From Populus alba (lineage: Eukaryota; Streptophyta; Magnoliopsida; Malpighiales; Salicaceae): a stretch of 64,000 bases of DNA. A model generated the notes under the pieces. It searched no databases. It saw only the letters and a program-made list of their open reading frames with translations, and was not told the origin of the DNA. The stretch is from the NCBI RefSeq assembly GCF_005239225.2, contig NC_133298.1:5205395-5269394 (forward strand), in the 5' to 3' direction. How positions within the stretch are numbered: position 1 is the stretch's first letter; each line of letters starts with the position of its first letter. The translations under genes were made by a program, and so were the position numbers. This document shows positions 23,049 through 33,447 of the stretch, one piece after another.

Positions 23049-24367
23049 TCAGTAAGGAATCTCAAACATCAAATATTTCTATTATGATTATCTTCTAACA
23101 TGTGGCATCCACAAACATATATACTTTGTTAGTCTATATACTGCCAACTTTTAACATTTCTTTAGGTTAAAAAAAGGAACTTTTACTGTGACTTTTCTTT
23201 TTGTGAATAAGAAGTTGATATATAGATTTCGTGATGAAGAAGAACATCAAAACTTTATTATATAAGATGGCTGCTGCTGTTTTGGATAAGCAGATATATA
23301 TGATATGTTGTCTATATATATATAAGAGTTCCTTTTTCCTTTAGCTTTAAAACCCACCCTGGTCCTCTCTCTTAATTACCTAGGAGATCAAGATGGAATA
23401 AGGGTAATAATATTGATTTCTATTGATAAGTTATGAGTGAAAAACATGAAATCTAAAGATATCAAGGTTAGAATTATAGTATTGTTTAGGGTTAGTATTG
23501 AGAGTTAGTTTGAGATTTGATATATATCATGGTTCATAAACATAATATTTTAAATGTAGTGTTTTATAATTACAATCTTTTTAAATGTTGCCTTTAAAAA
23601 CTGCAATATACACACACACACACCAAACTATGTTATTTCATTTAAAAAAAATTTCTATTATTTATCTAATAATTTTTTAAAGGTTTTAATAAATAAAAAA
23701 TAACTCGTGAACTAGCTACTAACAATTTAATACTTCCAAATTAACTTATATTTGAATGATCCATGAAGCATTTTTTTTGTTTAATTTTGCCAACTCATGA
23801 TGATCGGCAAGTCTAAATTAGGTGAAAATTAAGACTTTTTAGCTAGTAAAAATATATAATTATATTCTTTAAATTATAAAATTAATTAAAAAGCTTACAT
23901 GTAGAATGTATTGTGTAGCCAACTCATGAGTTCTGAAAAGAATATTCTAATGTTAATTGGTTTGAATTTTAATTAACTTCCAAAACAAAAAAATATATCC
24001 ACCTTAAATTTAGCTACTTTATATCTTGAAGAGATCATTATGTAGTTCTAAGGTTGTCCAGTCCAAAAGATTAATATATCATCCTTCAAGCAAAACACAC
24101 CTGGAGATAATAGAAAAAGTTGATAATTTAGCAGAAGCTTATTCTTGTCATGGAGATGGAATGACCATGCGTTGCATACTTCATTTAATATGGTACACAA
24201 AATACAGCAGGAGATCCCATGTTTATCTTCCCCACAGCGGACTCAATTATATCAACACCATCTCATCAACTTCCCTCTAAATTCTATCTCACCATGAGCA
24301 ATGGTGGTGTAAATGTGCTGCTTGCTATAAACAGTTTATATGGAAACTGATTGATATGATTACAAGA

Positions 24368-26131
24368 TCATGAGATGCAACATGCATTGGGATTCTCATC
24401 ACTGAAGAGCTGAGGAGGTGGGATTCTCTCAATCACGTAAAGTGGTTGATCATAATAATGCATCATCCTCTTCATGTGTTCCTCATCAATGTTGATGATG
24501 TCAATATTCTCTGCTACTTCCTTGTGCCCTTCATCTTCTTTCTTCTCATTTTTTTCAGGGTTGTCACCACCTCCTTCCTTTTTATCTTCTTCTGCTGGTT
24601 TTTCCTCTTCTTTCTGTTCTTCCTTTTTCTCTTCAGCTGGTTTTGCTTCTTCTGCTGGTTTCTCTTCTACCTTTGCTGGTTCTGGCTCTGGCTCTGGCTC
24701 AGGCTGTGGGACTATCTTGGCTTGCTTTTTGGTGCGTTTGTAAACATAATCCACTAGTTTGTTTGCTTCCATTGTCCCAGTCACTGTGACTTTGCTTGTG
24801 CTCAAGTCTGTCACCGCTGTTTGCACTCCTGTAATCAAACAAAACACTTCTAATTAAGGAAAAAATCACATTTTTTTTATATCGAACATGAACAGATTAA
24901 TCCTCAATTCGATCCTGAGAGGACCTGAATCTGTTCATGCCAAAATCTATCCTATTCAAAACAAAAGGAGAAAAAATTAGCATGCGAACCATGTTCACTG
25001 TCGACTTCTAATAAGTCAAATTCTGTGCAGTTTTTCTCTTTTTTATTTGTTTGTTTTCTCGGTTTTTCTAAAGTGAAAACAGTGCGTTGGACTACACTAG
25101 GAAACATCTTTAGACAATCAGCTCCTCTTAGCACGCAGTTAGAGCGCAGGGCATGGGTTTGGCGGTGGGCGAGGTCCCAAGATTCTCCGTCTAAACAGCC
25201 GCCGTCCTACGCCAGAAAGACCCCACCTTTAGCAGATGTGGAAACATCTGGGGTGGGCACCCAGTAGCCCAAATGTATGGGATCCCCTTGTCATCTTCTC
25301 ACACAAGGTTGGTCAGTCACACTCAAGTTAATTCCTTAATTACCTCTCATTTTGAGAATCATTTTCTTAAGTTGCTCAGCACAGGCATCACAGTGCATGT
25401 TTATATCAAGCTCCACCGTTGTTAATCCACTAACCTGGAATTATCAACAAAAATAACATAGTTTTAACCTTCCATAATCAACAACAATGTCTAACAAATT
25501 AAGCATTGATTATTATTTAGTAGATGCTGCCAAATATTATTTATTAGATCACCTGTGAAGCAACAACTTGGGGCATTGGTTCACCCTCATTTTCAGGCAA
25601 CGGGGACAAAATTTTAGCTCTTCTTCTGGTTTTCTTCATGATTTTATTACACACAGCTTGAGGTTCCACTATCCCCTTTATAGTCACTTGGTTTTGTGCC
25701 ATGTCCATCACAACCCCTTCCACACCTGCAGTTAATGAAAATTTGTTAGAATTCATTAATTTCGAGCTTTATTATATTAGTTTTCTTCTCTCTTTTTTTT
25801 TGCTCCTTTACTGATTAAATTGAGAGACATAGAGACCTCTAATCTTCATGATGGACCTCTCAATCTTCTTGGCACACCCCACGCAATGCAAGTCCACAGA
25901 CAAGACAAATGGAGATGGTGGCTTTGGTTCTTCCTTCTTTGCTTCCTCTGCTGGTTTCTCCTCCTTCTTCTCCTCTACATTTTCTTCCTTCTTCTCTTCT
26001 GGCTTAGCCTCTGCCTTGGCTTGTTCCTATCAATTCATAACCAAACACGATCGATCGCATTAATGAACAAGACTCAAGCCCCCAAAACTTTTCAAAAACC
26101 AAAAATAACACAAAAAACCATGCATGGATCG

Positions 26132-26184
<53 letters not shown>

Positions 26185-26218
26185 GATGATTAGTTACCTG
26201 CTTAGCTTCTTCCCCCAT
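24368..26218 (-). CDS. Heavy-metal-associated isoprenylated plant protein (HIPP), two HMA domains, 311 aa
   Basis: Five exons: 26218-26198, 26026-25837, 25725-25553, 25434-25344 and 24828-24368; all GT-AG, frame kept, 311 residues. After MGEEAKQ comes a Lys/Glu-rich stretch, then HMA domain 1 (LSVDLHCVGCAKKIERS, CxxC intact) and HMA domain 2 (ELDINMHCDACAEQLKKM, CxxC intact). A long acidic Pro/Glu/Lys linker follows, and the C-terminus ends NPNACCIS, whose last four residues CCIS are a farnesylation CaaX box. The family binds transition metals and docks at membranes or the nucleus through the lipid. Length and the SDENPNACCIS-type tail resemble the Arabidopsis HIPP7/HIPP9 group (from memory, so no symbol given). 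Intron 1 contains a long AT microsatellite; intron 4 has a GC-richer hairpin. Confidence 0.92.
26135..26182. repeat. (AT)n microsatellite in HIPP intron 1
   Basis: Uninterrupted AT dinucleotide run of about 48 bp, ending about 16 bp from the first exon's donor site. Confidence 0.95.
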
Positions 26219-27550
26219 TTGCACAAACAACTAAAGCAAACTTCTAGCTGAGAATGAGGTGATGAACCAATTAATATAAGAACTAAACAACAAGACGGGA
26301 GAGAGAGGCCTGGATAATCAAGACCAGCAAGGGATCACAGTTTATATACGTATAGGAGAGTGTGAGAGACAGTGAGCGATGTATTAATGGGCGGTATGGG
26401 GTTTAATTAATAATACAAAGTATAGCAATGTGATTCCAAGGCACATGGAATGCCACTAAATGGACAAAGAGACTAAAGCGTCACTACAATATTATTTCCT
26501 TTAGAATTCTTTTGAACCTGCAAGGCTAATAATCAAGAGGTAGAAGAAGGGCGGGGGAGGAAAGCAGTGAAGTAGGGCTGGCAAATTTATAGAGAGAGTA
26601 AGGGGAGGTGATCAATTGGTGAGGCCAAGGGAGAGATGGGAAAAGAGAAGTAATTAAGCTAGCTAGTTAGACATTGAAAAGGATATTGATACATAAATAT
26701 TCCAACACCACCGACCGCTGTGATGGATGAGTCAGCTGGGTGACTTTCACAACCTGGATGGATTCCTACCTAGTTTCTTGCGTGTTCCATTTTGGATCTC
26801 ATATAAGAAACTCACATCACTTTAATTTCTAGTTAGTTTTCGCATTAATCATGTAAGTGATTAATTAGCCGTAATTAATAGACTATTTGTTTCCATATGC
26901 ATTTATTAACTCCGAGATTGTTCTGTACTTAGTAGTTAAATTTGCTTGGTTAAGGGTGTGTTTGGGAACGGGATATAAATTGTGTTCTTAAAATATTTTA
27001 ATTTTCTTTGTTTAAAATGAAATTGTGTGGTATCTTAGTAGCTAGATATTGAAAATTTTGAATTTATATTTAATTAGGATGAACTTTCTAAACCCATTAG
27101 GGTTTAAGCAAAATAAATCTTTTTTTCCCTATTCTCATATAAAGTGGGGATGGATGAGTTTTGCGTGTAAAGATGTTTACACACTTAATTAAATTGCTAC
27201 ATGTCACATGGACATTGTCGGCTTGGTGCACTTAACACCACCATGGATGGCATTATAATTTGATATATATCAAATCTGATATATGATACGATGAATAAAT
27301 CAATCTTTATAATTAATATTTTTATTATATAAATATTTATATTTTTTTGAAGCCACTGTAACATATACATATTTATTCAATATTAACACAATACACATGC
27401 ATGTATTCACATGCTTTGAATATTTTTTTTTTGTTGAATAATAAAAATAATCTATATAGATACTCAAAGCTTGATAAATAAAGCATGTTTTACTCGATAT
27501 ATATATTAATCTTCTTATTGAAGTGGGATTGATTTTGTATTTTTATTATA

Positions 27551-27830
27551 AAATAATATAAATTATATTTTAAGACATTACTTAATAGGTTAAACTTTTA
27601 AATTGATTGGTTATTTGACATGGTATCAGAACTTTAATAATTTAACGGTCACGGGTTTGAATTTTATTATCTCTATTTATTTGATAAAAAAAAAATAAGT
27701 ATAAGAAATATAAATATATGAAAGTTTCAAGCCCAAAAAACTTATACTTAACAAATATTAAAAAATAATATAAATTATATTTTAAAATCTAATCTAAAAT
27801 ATTAAAATTTTAAATTAAATAATTTCTTTT
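27551..27830 (+). mobile_element. TRIM-like miniature LTR element, copy 2
   Basis: Two similar ends opening 'aaataatataaattatattttaa' (at 27551 and about 27763) flank an interior. That interior begins with TGGTATCAGAAC at 27621-27632, matching the tRNA-Met primer-binding site except for one base. The 'ggtcacgggtttgaa' and 'gtttcaagcc' words are shared with copy 1. Non-coding. Confidence 0.6.
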
Positions 27831-28442
27831 ACATCTTTCACCACTCCACTATCAAAACCAAAGACAGCTAGGATTTTGGTTAAAAAAAATTGGATGCATA
27901 AACTTACTTCGTCTAATATGTGTAAAAATGGATTTTGGTTCTTTGACTTGCAAGGGACACCACACTCGAGCACAAACAGCTAATATTATCAGTCTGATGC
28001 AAAGTTTGAAAGTCGAGCCAAAAAGAGCCATCCACAGGAGAATTTAGTTTGGCCATTTTTCATTATTCTAATGCTTTTTTATCAACAAAGGTAGAGATTT
28101 CGTGGCAGACAAGTGTTTTTTGCTTAAAGGGATGATAGGCTGCTTATGAGGCTATGATTTGATTGATTTACACCCCTTTTCCAGAATAAAGAAAGAGATT
28201 AAATATGATCATTTAATTAGAACTTTATATGAACATAATGGAATGGATGATTAATTATAAGATTCTAATTATGGTGTTCTTCCCAGCTATATATTGCTTG
28301 CTACGATGGGTGGTTAGAAGAATCTAGATTATTGCTTGGCTTAAGGAATCGTAAACTCAACCACTCTTTATTTTTGCTGCATGTACCTGATTTCACATGA
28401 TTTTGCTTTCCATAATTGCTATAGAATAAATAAATAAGAGCA

Positions 28443-28452
28443 ATATATATAT

Positions 28453-28492
<40 letters not shown>
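28443..28492. repeat. (AT)n microsatellite
   Basis: About 50 bp of AT dinucleotides with one phase break. Confidence 0.95.
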
Positions 28493-28495
<3 letters not shown>

Positions 28496-28792
28496 ACTTG
28501 GTCCAATAGCATTCTTAGTCAGTGATTAAAGCAGGTGAATAGGAAAGATTTTGGATTCGATTCCTTTGATTATTATTCAAAGTAATAGAAAAAAATCTAA
28601 GGGTTGTATATATTATTGAATAATTATTCTTTTGCTTCGTCTAAATTTATTTCTATTTCAAACAGCTATTCGATCTCATTCTATGATCAGATTCTTTCCT
28701 CGCTATCACAAGTGTGCAAGAAAGAGTGAAGTTTGGTAAGAAAAACCCCGCCTTTAACAGAAGAAGTGACTAGAAGATACATGGTTGGCGAC

Positions 28793-28805
28793 TATATATA
28801 TATAG

Positions 28806-28852
<47 letters not shown>
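28793..28852. repeat. Compound (TA)n(GATA)n(GA)n microsatellite
   Basis: TA repeats pass into about five GATA units and then about 13 GA units. Confidence 0.95.
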
Positions 28853-28857
<5 letters not shown>

Positions 28858-30007
28858 CGTGCAGATTGTCTGTCTAGAATGACTTAATTCTGTTGTGTAA
28901 ATTTTAATGAGATGAAGATCTTCGAAAACGGTATATTGCTGTTAGAATCTTTCAAAGCCAAGGCAACAGGAATTGTGTCATTAGCGTTCTGTATGTTCAT
29001 GGATTTGTAGAGAACATGAAGGCTGCTTTACAAACATGTTTTATCATATATTTCTCTTTTAATACGGGCACCAAGTCGTCCTCTGAGAATCATGCGGCAT
29101 TCACTTGATGCCAAAAAAAAAAAAAAAAAGACAACAGGTGTGATGATAGATCATGATGGAGTCTTTGACTGGTTTTGGTGGGGTTAGGGAAGAAATCGAG
29201 TCTGCATTCTAGGAACTCTAAAATGGAGTCCATGTGTGATCAGAAATAATAGGCATCTAGATGCAAAGAATGCAAGCAACATGCTGAGCACGATTGTGGA
29301 GTGGAGGGAGGCCCGCAGCAATCCTTTGTTATATTATATGCCATGAAATCTTCGTTAGTGTTTGGAATCAAATGTTGCTCATTTGTATGTTGCCCTACTT
29401 GATGTATCTTGTACTGCAATGATATGGATCTCCACTTATCTTACATGTGACCATTCCATACCGTCGTCCCCTTGTATGATTAGAGGATGTTACAGCAGGT
29501 TTCTGTGTCTGCCTGTGAGAATAATGATTATTGCTGGGTTCATGCACATTGCTTTCGCGGAGCAGTAAAGGCATCATTTGTGCATTTTTAATTCTTTGAA
29601 ATGGTAACAACAGCTCATAGAAGTGGAACATTTCCACCAGCCAAAAGATTCTTATTAAGCTCACCAGTGTTCAGCTTGCATGGCCTCAGCTCCTGTGCTG
29701 AAAAGGAAGAGAATGCAGGTTGGGACATTCCATTGTAAATACACTATCAATTACCAGAATAGGCATTTTGAAGCTACTTTTTGGCATTTTGTGAAATATG
29801 CAGACCAAAACAGCAGGAACTGTATCCAGGTTGCTCGTGTTTAACCAGCTTCAGAACAGGTGTGTGCCTTAACCAGAAACTGGGTGGTGATCCAAAATCA
29901 AGAGTTTAATTACTGTTTTTTTACCCTGGTGTTTACATATTCTGTCACTGCATATAGGGACTTTAAAACATGGAGCACTATTCACTTATTCATGATTTTC
30001 GATGCTA

Positions 30008-32502
30008 TTATGGTGTCTCATTCTCTACCTGTGCAGCAGAGTGTTGATGCTCATTCAGATAAATCTCTGCCAGGGCAGTGTGCAATGCTGCCCCAATTGG
30101 AAGAACATCCTCATCAAGAAAGAAATACGGTGAGTGTGGGGAGTGAAATGAACCCACGTTTTCATTCCTAATTCCAATGCTGAGCATGACTCCAGGAATC
30201 ACTTCTTGATAGAAGGCGAAGTCCTCCCCCGCCATCACCTTCTCGCCCATCTTGACATTCTCAGGGCCAAAAATAAGTCCACTGACCCTCTCAACGTGCA
30301 AATTCAATTTCTCATCGTTCACAGTAGCAGGATAGAAGGGAAAACCTTCTACGTTTATGTCTATGTACGCTCGACATCTATGTACAGCTGCCTGGCCTTC
30401 AACAACCTACAAGGAGTTCCAATTGTATGAGCATGATTCACTTACCAATAGCTACTTAGCAGATTTTATCATTCAATTGGCAGTTAGTAGCATGGCATAT
30501 GAATGATAAATCCAAGATAATGGGGCCCAATGCATAGAATGGAAACTAAGCAGGTAACTAAAATTGCTAGTCCCTCTTGAGACTCATAAAGGACAGCCAA
30601 GCATGAAACTAGGAGCAGCATTTATTGACATTTAACTTGCAGGCTTGAGAAAGAAAAATATTTAATTCTGTTTTATACATATTTCACTGAAAGAGGAAAA
30701 TACAGCAACGTGGAACATTACGGGATTGAGAGCATGAAAAATGAACAATTGATCACTTGGTATGATTTCTTCCACCAAAGTGAAAGTGGAAAGGTTAACT
30801 ACTGCTCCTTACCTCTTGCAACCTCTGCTGGAGTTGAAGCAAGCCCTCAGTGGTAAGACTCCTCAAAGTGCCACCAAATTCAAAATATGATGGAATTACA
30901 TTCAAGGCAGTACCCCCTCTGACATAAGTGATGGATAAAACCTTCAGCCAAAAACAAAACATCAGTTCTGAGACATACCTGCTTCACCATTCTCTCCTAA
31001 TAACTGTAGGATGTCAAAAATGAAAAAGAAAATAATAGCTGAGGAACTTCCTGTTGAAGTCAGTACTGTTTTAATAGAGTTAGATAGACCAAAAAGGAGA
31101 AAGAGAAGGGCAGAGAATTAAATGCATGAACATTTCAAGGTGAGCTAACAGAGGAACTCTCTGTTCTTTTAGTGGATCATCTAGATTCCTGAATTGGGAA
31201 TTATCATGCTAGGTAAAATGAACACTACTAGAAGAGACGGATCACAGGGGCATACCTGACTATGGAGGGGATCAAGTTCTCTCGAGATGAGCTGCTGCAG
31301 TGCTAAAATTGCAAATGATGCTGCAAGAAGTGGATCCACGGCATTATGGGGTCCTGCAGCATGCCCACCTTTGCCTTCTATTTTTACTTGAAAGAAGGAT
31401 ACAGCAGCCAAGACTGGCCCAGGCAAGGATGCTATGGTTCCAGTGGGTTTTGTGTAATCAATGTGCATTCCAAATATGGCTTCAGCATCACCGAGGGCAC
31501 CTTCTTTTATCATATGTGATGCACCAGCACCTCCCTCCTCCGCTGGCTGGAAAAGAAGTCTCACAGTTCCCTTTAGAATGGAATAAAAGGGAGTTACTCA
31601 ATTGCTGCAATGGCCTTGCAAACACTGAATGAGTGGATTATGAGCCATTTTATCTTTCCACAATAACTTCTTGTTGTAATACCACTCAAAGAAGGCAAAA
31701 GAATAATTATAATTAATAATCAAGAACCATTCCGCTTCCGACATCACTGACATGAGAATAATGTTCCTTAATGCAAACAAATTACAACCTTGGTTGTTCT
31801 TTCAACTATATTAAAAAGCACACCAAACCAGACATTACCAGGAAAGCATCATCACCACCAGTAGAAGGATTAAAAACACAAGAACTCCTCTAAAAACCAG
31901 ACCTTCACGAAGAAAAAACAAACTAACTTACCTTGAGCTTATGTTTCCTTTCATTAAGCAACTTAGCAGCACCAAGAAGCATAGCAGTATGTGCATCATG
32001 ACCACATCCATGCATTTTTCCATCTACCTTACTCTTATGCTCCCACTCCACAAGCTCCTGCACACCAAAAACAAAGCACAATAACAATCAATAAAGCAAA
32101 AGGTTCCAATCCTCAAACCCAGAAATAAAATAAAAAAAAACCAAAAAAGCACATCACTTGCAAGGGAAGTGCATCCATGTCAGCACGAAGAGCTACGACC
32201 GGAGGTGAACCAGAGCCAATTTGAGCAACAATCCCAGTTTTGGCAACTGGGTATGTATAAGAAATGCCAAGTTTATCAAGTTCACTTCTGATAAGAGCAC
32301 TAGTGTTGTATTCTTCAAATCTAAGTTCTGGGTTCTCATGGATTTGTCTTCTAATGGTTATTAACCAGTCTTTGTCTTGTTGTGATAAGCTTAGAATCTG
32401 TTCTCTATAGCTCTGTGGATCAAAAGTGGCCTGAGTTGAGTCAGGACAGATAAGAAATGAAAGAAGGGTTTGGCATAGTATCAAATTCAGAAAAGGTCCC
32501 AT
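30008..32502 (-). CDS. IAA-amino acid hydrolase, ILR1-like (M20 metallopeptidase family), 437 aa
   Basis: Five exons: 32502-32158, 32057-31932, 31570-31256, 30941-30813 and 30406-30008; every junction is GT-AG in phase 0. The start is the first true ATG ([14 protein letters not shown], a signal peptide to about residue 27). The family frees auxin, or jasmonate-type hormones, from amino-acid conjugates in the secretory system. Metal-site elements are all present: [22 protein letters not shown] (Cys and His), FQPAEEGG (Glu), GMHID (His) and the late HSPYFF (His). [10 protein letters not shown] marks the dimerisation domain. Length matches the family norm of about 440. The C-terminus ends VENETP with no KDEL/HDEL retention signal, unlike several relatives. 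Closest by feel to ILR1 and ILR1-like 3, but the exact orthologue is not fixed. Confidence 0.93.
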
Positions 32503-32708
32503 CTTAATAACTAGCACTATTGTATCTCAATTTTCCAAAGTAAGAAACAAGTTTTACATTCGACAAGATTTATGAACAGCAACGAGAGGATTCAAGTCAA
32601 ACCAAAAATCTTTGGGAGTAATCGCAAACGACGACAACCTATCCACAATAAGTCTTTCGTACAATGCTTCACTATTTGATGGGATGGTGCCCAAAGAAGT
32701 CAACAGGT

Positions 32709-32794
32709 GGGGTGGTGGCGCAGTTGGCTAGCGCGTAGGTCTCATAGCTTAAAGAGTGATCCTGAGGTCGAGAGTTCGAGCCTCTCTCACCCCA
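32709..32794 (+). tRNA. tRNA-Met (CAT), elongator type, intron-containing
   Basis: The acceptor stem GGGGTGG pairs with TCACCCC (last pair G-T), with discriminator A at 32794. A-box GGCGCAGTTGGCTA and B-box GAGTTCGAGCC are intact. The anticodon loop CTCATA is followed by an intron of about 12 nt (GCTTAAAGAGTG) placed 3' of the anticodon, as in plant elongator tRNA-Met genes. A TTTT stop signal follows at about 32804. It is divergent from the amidohydrolase gene, whose start is only 207 bp away. Confidence 0.92.
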
Positions 32795-33447
32795 TAAAAT
32801 CATTTTGTTGCAACGCTCGTCCTCACCTAGCAATGTTGTCCCTGTTCTTACCACAAAAGTCCTACACTCCTACTTGTAATCTACATGTTGCATCCCAGAT
32901 TTTGCTTCTTGTCCAAGAAATTTCCATGCATGTTGTAGCCTCCAGCAAGTAATTAGCTTTCCACTAATTGCCTACGTGGCTGCCATGTACTTCTATTTCC
33001 CTAGTTTAAAATGCTTTTTATTTAGAAATTTTTTTTTTTTTTCAAAACAATACACAATTTCAAATGTACAGCGGAGGTGATTTCCACAACCATTGTCTAA
33101 TGATTATGCAAAACATCAAGTTCTGGAGTTTGGCAAATGGTCGGAATGGATTAAGAGAACTGAACAATCTAGACAGTTATTCCATAAATATTCGAACACC
33201 AAGAGATGTCCATATAGTCATTAAATAAAGCGTCTCTACAAATAAGATATACAAAAAGGCTCGAACCAGTAAAATGTCATTTATACACAGGTAGGATTCA
33301 GTCTGATATATATTTTAAGTCAGCTAAGTTGAGATAATATACATGAATAGTGTGACCTACAAAATCTATCCAATAACCTTAATTTGCGATCCCACCCCCC
33401 AAAAAAACAATGAACTAAAGTGGGAAAACTGCACGGAGATGAGGTCC
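32795..33447. other. Intergenic; includes probable 3' UTR of the NAC gene
   Basis: No gene. A T tract lies at about 33030. The part near 33300-33447 is likely transcribed as the NAC gene's 3' UTR. Confidence 0.5.

Larger units (their letters stand above)
20089..24367. other. Long intergenic region with small repeats
   Basis: No gene seen in 4.3 kb. It holds a TRIM-like element, a MITE-like repeat, a T tract near 22383 and a short imperfect direct repeat (separate entries). Open frames here are short, with no recognisable domain. Confidence 0.6.
26219..30007. other. Intergenic, repeats only
   Basis: HIPP promoter side (26219-26900) followed by AT-rich DNA. It holds a TRIM-like element, two microsatellites, and at about 28497-28640 a stretch with loosely A-box/B-box-like words ('tggtccaatagc', 'gattcgattcc') that could be a worn SINE. 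29100-30007 probably includes the 3' region of the amidohydrolase gene. No further gene is supported. Confidence 0.55.

Noticed and set aside
24446..24757. 103-codon plus-strand frame, membrane-like
   Set aside because: Antisense shadow of the Glu/Lys/Pro-rich HIPP last exon; Phe/Leu/Ser runs are the complement of GAA/GAG/CCA codons.
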